In this document: positions 12,817 through 15,264 of the stretch, one piece after another
How positions within the stretch are numbered: the stretch's first letter is position 1
How the letters are laid out: each line of letters starts with the position of its first letter
NCBI GenBank assembly: GCA_003551805.1
Contig: PUNR01000390.1
Coordinates: forward strand, 1-15,264
Direction: 5' to 3'
Origin: Loktanella sp.
GTDB taxonomy: Bacteria > Pseudomonadota > Alphaproteobacteria > Rhodobacterales > Rhodobacteraceae
Length of the DNA: 15,264 nucleotides
The notes under the pieces: generated by a model
What the model was told of the DNA's origin: nothing
Seen by the model: the letters and a program-made list of their open reading frames with translations, nothing else
The model's database searches: none
Position numbers and translations under genes: made by a program

Positions 12817-13788
12817 TCAGCGTTTTGGTTTGGTGGCGTGAAACAGCTTGAACGCGCCATTGCCGCCGATGATATCCACATTGCGGAAATATTCGGACAT
12901 TGTGGCTTCATAAGGCAAATGGCGGTTTGCGACCATCCAAAGCTTGCCATGCGGCGCAAGCAAGCGGGACGCCGCCGCAATGAAACCCCGCCCCAGCCCT
13001 GTGTCCACGGCACGCCCTGTATGAAAAGGCGGGTTCATGACGATCCCGTCATAAAGCGGTTTTGGCGCGAAGTGTAATGCGTCGGCCCAGTGAAAGCTGG
13101 CACGCGGGTCGGTCACGTTCAGCCGGGCGCAATCAAGCGACTGGGCTTCTGCCTCGATCAGGTCAAGTGCGGCAACACCGGTGCGCGACAGAACCGCCTG
13201 CGACAGATACCCCCAACCGGCGCCAAGATCGGCCATCCGCGCAGGCAGTTTCGGCGGCAGCGCGGCTGCAAGCAGCGCAGAGCCTGCATCAACCGCGCCA
13301 TCTGAAAACACACCGGCAGCCGTATAGAACCCATGTGCGCCTTTTTCAGGTGGCCCCGCTGCCCAATCTGCAAAAACATCGCTTGCGGGAAACCAGAACA
13401 GCCGGCCATGCGCCTTGGTCACAGCGGGCAGATCGCCCAGACGCTTGCGGCAGGATTTGAACAGGCTGTCCACGCCATCCGTGCGCTGGCCATCGACGAT
13501 CACCAGATCGGCCATGGCACAGGCCTGCGCGATCATCGCCTGCGCCAGCGCCTTGGACCGCGGCAGGATCACGATGGCTGTCGTGGTCTTGGTCATGTCT
13601 TGTGTGACCAGATAGCCAGCGCCCTGCCAGTCGGCGACATCAGGATAGAAACTGTGCAGGATGCGCAAATCATCGCGCGGCAGTTCAGCCACGTCATATT
13701 GTGCAGGCGGACGCATCAGCGTGATGCTGCCTGCGGGCAAGACCAGAAGGCCGTCTTGGATGGCTGTGCTGAGGCGGGATTGTGACAT
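12817..13788 (-). CDS. rsmC: RsmC-like 16S rRNA guanine-N2 methyltransferase
   Basis: The 323-residue protein has the two-domain layout of RsmC/RsmD-type enzymes. A degenerate N-terminal methyltransferase-like half (about 1-145) is followed by a catalytic half beginning GFYTAAGVFSDGAVDAGS (153-170), the equivalent of the FSRDxLDxGS segment in RsmC. The SAM-binding motif I is DLGAGWGYLS (187-196), an acidic residue ends beta-2 (IEAEAQ), and NPPFH (252-256) is the motif IV typical of enzymes that methylate exocyclic amino groups of guanine. By family it would make m2G1207 in 16S rRNA, but the target is inferred and rlmG-like activity is possible. The start at 13788 has only a poor ribosome binding site. 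It sits 24 bp behind clpS, across a palindrome, and 20 bp before the SDR gene, so co-transcription is likely. Confidence 0.85.
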   Translation of the reverse strand: MSQSRLSTAIQDGLLVLPAGSITLMRPPAQYDVAELPRDDLRILHSFYPDVADWQGAGYLVTQDMTKTTTAIVILPRSKALAQAMIAQACAMADLVIVDGQRTDGVDSLFKSCRKRLGDLPAVTKAHGRLFWFPASDVFADWAAGPPEKGAHGFYTAAGVFSDGAVDAGSALLAAALPPKLPARMADLGAGWGYLSQAVLSRTGVAALDLIEAEAQSLDCARLNVTDPRASFHWADALHFAPKPLYDGIVMNPPFHTGRAVDTGLGRGFIAAASRLLAPHGKLWMVANRHLPYEATMSEYFRNVDIIGGNGAFKLFHATKPKR

Positions 13789-13796
13789 TATGTTTC

Positions 13797-13818
13797 GAAT
13801 AACGCGGTCGCGCTATTC
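13797..13818 (-). repeat. Near-perfect palindrome spanning the clpS stop codon
   Basis: GAATA (13797-13801) pairs with TATTC (13814-13818) and CGCG (13803-13806) with CGCG (13809-13812), with a single A-C mismatch between the two arms and a 2-nt centre. It covers the clpS stop codon and sits in the 24-bp gap before rsmC. It may be an mRNA processing or stability element, or a leaky terminator. Confidence 0.35.
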
Positions 13819-14154
13819 TTTCTCCATCGTGCATTGCAGCGGGTGCTGGTGACGTTGGGCAAAATCCATCACCTGCGCCACTTTGGTTTCAGCGATCTCG
13901 TGGCTGAAAACACCGACAACAGCAACGCCTTTTTTGTGCACAGTCAGCATCAGTTCGAAGGCCTGCGCATGCGATAGACCAAAAAACCGTTCCAGCACAT
14001 GCACGACAAATTCCATCGGCGTGAAATCGTCGTTCAAGATCAGAACCTTGTACATCGGCGGGCGTTTGGTTTTCGGCTTTGTCTCAAGCGCAACACCAAT
14101 GTTGCCGTCGTCGCGGTCTGTTTTGTCGGCCATCATGTGAAACGGTTCGTTCAT
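13813..14154 (-). CDS. clpS: ATP-dependent Clp protease adaptor ClpS
   Basis: The 113-residue protein is the N-recognin adaptor that delivers N-degron substrates to ClpAP. The first ~32 residues are a flexible polar arm, followed by the ClpS core: PPMYKVLILNDDFTPMEFVV, where the NDD aspartates line the N-end pocket, VLERFFGLSHAQAFELMLTVHKKG, then the conserved VFSHEIAETKVAQVMDFAQ and a C-terminal HPLQCTMEKE. The Met in NDDFTPMEF matches the gatekeeper position. I take the ATG at 14154 because AGGA lies 6 nt before it; the ATG at 14160 overlaps that site, and ATGs at 14136/14133 lack one. clpA is not in the window. The gene heads a probable three-gene minus-strand operon and diverges from the carboxypeptidase gene across 264 bp. 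Confidence 0.95.
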   Translation of the reverse strand: MNEPFHMMADKTDRDDGNIGVALETKPKTKRPPMYKVLILNDDFTPMEFVVHVLERFFGLSHAQAFELMLTVHKKGVAVVGVFSHEIAETKVAQVMDFAQRHQHPLQCTMEKE

Positions 14155-14372
14155 CAACATTCCTGTCTGGTTGGCCTAACATATAACCTATGCCCGCCCA
14201 GAGAAAAGGGGATCACCCGATAAAGAGGAAAACCGCCTGTCGCCGATGTTGCGGCTTGACGGGCGCGACCTACCACATCTTCTCCCAGCGCCTGATAATC
14301 AATGCAAAAGTCTTTGAATTTAAGGTATTTTCGATGCGGTAAACTTGTGTTAGCGTTTTTGGATAATAACAA

Positions 14373-14395
14373 GGTTACCGGAAAAATCCGGAACC
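14373..14395 (+). promoter_or_regulatory. 5' leader hairpin of the carboxypeptidase gene
   Basis: GGTT, an unpaired A, then CCGGA (14378-14382) pair with TCCGG (14387-14391) and AACC (14392-14395) around an AAAA loop, 9 pairs in all. A GATAAT at 14362-14367 could be a -10 box (the -35 is poor), which would put the hairpin at the very 5' end of the mRNA. The ribosome binding site AAGAGG follows at 14405-14410. The rest of the 264-bp clpS/carboxypeptidase gap holds nothing else I can support. Confidence 0.35.
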
Positions 14396-14418
14396 AGAGG
14401 CAGTAAGAGGCATACGAC

Positions 14419-15264
14419 ATGGCACGTCGTCAGGGACAAGTGGCCCAATTCGGGCTGTATCTTTGCATTTTGATCTTCATCTTCGCGATCGCACCGGTCC
14501 GCGTTATGGCAGCACCCTATGCGGCGCTGGTCATGGATGCCCGCACCGGCGAGGTGTTGCACGAACAAAACGCCGATACCCGCCTGCATCCAGCATCACT
14601 GACCAAGATGATGACACTTTATGTGGCATTTCAGGCGATTGAACGTGGCGAAATCACCCTTGATACCGAGGTGACGGTCACAGCAGCAGCCGCAAACGAG
14701 CCACCGTCGAAACTGGGGCTGCGGCCGGGCCAGAAAATACGGCTTCGTTATCTGATCCGCGCCTCTGCTGTGCGGTCAACAAATGATGCGGCAACCGCAA
14801 TCGGTATCGCGATTTCGGGTTCGGAAGAAGCGTTTGCTGCGCGCATGAACCGCACCGCCGCCGCGATGGGCATGACCAACACCACATTTCGCAACGCACA
14901 CGGGCTGACACAATCTGGCCACCTGTCGACAGCGCGCGACATGTCGATCCTTGGCCGCCATGTGATTTACGACTTTCCACAATATTATAACCTGTTTTCA
15001 CGCCGTACCGCCGATGCGGGCATGGCCACCGTTCAGCACACCAACCGCCGCTGGCTGGATTCGTACCCAGGCGGTGACGGGATCAAGACCGGCTTTACCA
15101 ATGCGGCCGGCTTTACGCTCGTGGCCTCGGCACAGCGCGGCGATCAACGCATTATCGCGACCGTCTTTGGCGGCACTTCGCAGGCTGCGCGGAATGCACG
15201 GGTCACCGAATTGATGGATCTGGGCTTTCGCACCGCACCATCCCGCGCGAACGTGAACCGCCCC
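14419..15264 (+). CDS. D-alanyl-D-alanine carboxypeptidase (penicillin-binding protein 5/6 type), 3' truncated by window
   Basis: The frame is open to the window edge, giving 282 N-terminal residues of a serine-type peptidase that trims the terminal D-Ala from peptidoglycan pentapeptides in the periplasm. Residues 1-32 are a signal peptide (hydrophobic YLCILIFIFAIAPV, probable cleavage near VMAA). The three penicillin-binding motifs are in place: SLTK at 60-63 with nucleophile Ser60, STN at 120-122, and KTG at 223-225 in DGIKTGFTNAAG. SxN is more often SGN or SAN, but Thr in the middle is tolerated. ARVTELMDLGF near the end is the usual exit of the peptidase domain. A SPOR domain or membrane-anchor tail may lie beyond the window, so dacA, dacC and dacF cannot be told apart. 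The ATG at 14419 follows AAGAGG by 8 nt. Confidence 0.93.
   Translation, partial: MARRQGQVAQFGLYLCILIFIFAIAPVRVMAAPYAALVMDARTGEVLHEQNADTRLHPASLTKMMTLYVAFQAIERGEITLDTEVTVTAAAANEPPSKLGLRPGQKIRLRYLIRASAVRSTNDAATAIGIAISGSEEAFAARMNRTAAAMGMTNTTFRNAHGLTQSGHLSTARDMSILGRHVIYDFPQYYNLFSRRTADAGMATVQHTNRRWLDSYPGGDGIKTGFTNAAGFTLVASAQRGDQRIIATVFGGTSQAARNARVTELMDLGFRTAPSRANVNRP

Noticed and set aside
14160..14420. Minus-strand open frame of 88 codons upstream of clpS
   Set aside because: It has no ribosome binding site and no family resemblance, and it overlaps the leader and promoter region of the carboxypeptidase gene.
1..15264. CRISPR array, insertion sequence, phage or toxin-antitoxin system
   Set aside because: I found no regularly spaced repeats, terminal inverted repeats around a transposase, or paired small ORFs with toxin-like motifs on either strand.

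Overview
The window looks like chromosomal DNA of a GC-rich alphaproteobacterium of the Rhodobacteraceae, most likely the Roseobacter group. This rests on the gene set and on close family resemblance of HemC/HemE/HemF, ClpS, the cytochrome bd subunits and a small cysteine-containing lipoprotein. The species is not determinable from the sequence alone. I see no transposase, integrase, CRISPR array, phage gene or clear base-composition break, so this reads as ordinary core chromosome.

Layout. 1-1718 (+): the 3' end of a GH42 beta-galactosidase gene overlapping galM by one base, the end of a galactoside-use operon. 1737-2081 (-): an isolated 5-hydroxyisourate hydrolase gene, uraH. 2248-4656 (+): a two-gene operon for a short-Q-loop (cyanide-insensitive type) cytochrome bd quinol oxidase, ending in a perfect 22-bp palindrome. 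4754-4830 (+): a tRNA with anticodon CAU, probably tRNA-Ile2, behind a good promoter. 4897-6309 (+): an FAD-linked 2-hydroxyacid dehydrogenase. 6367-8302 (-): a small two-helix membrane protein, a PRC-barrel protein and a PHB-depolymerase-family esterase, separated by hairpins.

8417-11509 is a haem biosynthesis cluster. hemC (-) and hemE (+) diverge from a 94-bp gap, and hemF (-) converges on hemE. HemC makes hydroxymethylbilane, HemE decarboxylates uroporphyrinogen III, and HemF is the oxygen-dependent coproporphyrinogen oxidase. The steps between and around them (hemB, hemD, hemY/hemG/hemJ, hemH) are not in the window. The haem-containing bd oxidase lies a few kb away but is not visibly linked in regulation. 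11606-11992 (+): a small lipoprotein whose stop codon abuts that of the next gene. 11993-14154 (-): a probable clpS - rsmC-like methyltransferase - SDR operon. 14419-15264 (+): the start of a D-alanyl-D-alanine carboxypeptidase gene that runs off the window.

I did not find a convincing undescribed multi-gene system. The observations most worth a second look are an SDR protein whose catalytic lysine is cysteine, a hemC promoter placed so that its mRNA would be nearly leaderless, a set of TGACAA/TTGTCA elements shared by hemC and hemE, a C-A mismatch in the acceptor stem of the CAU tRNA, and several perfect hairpins next to ribosome binding sites or gene ends.
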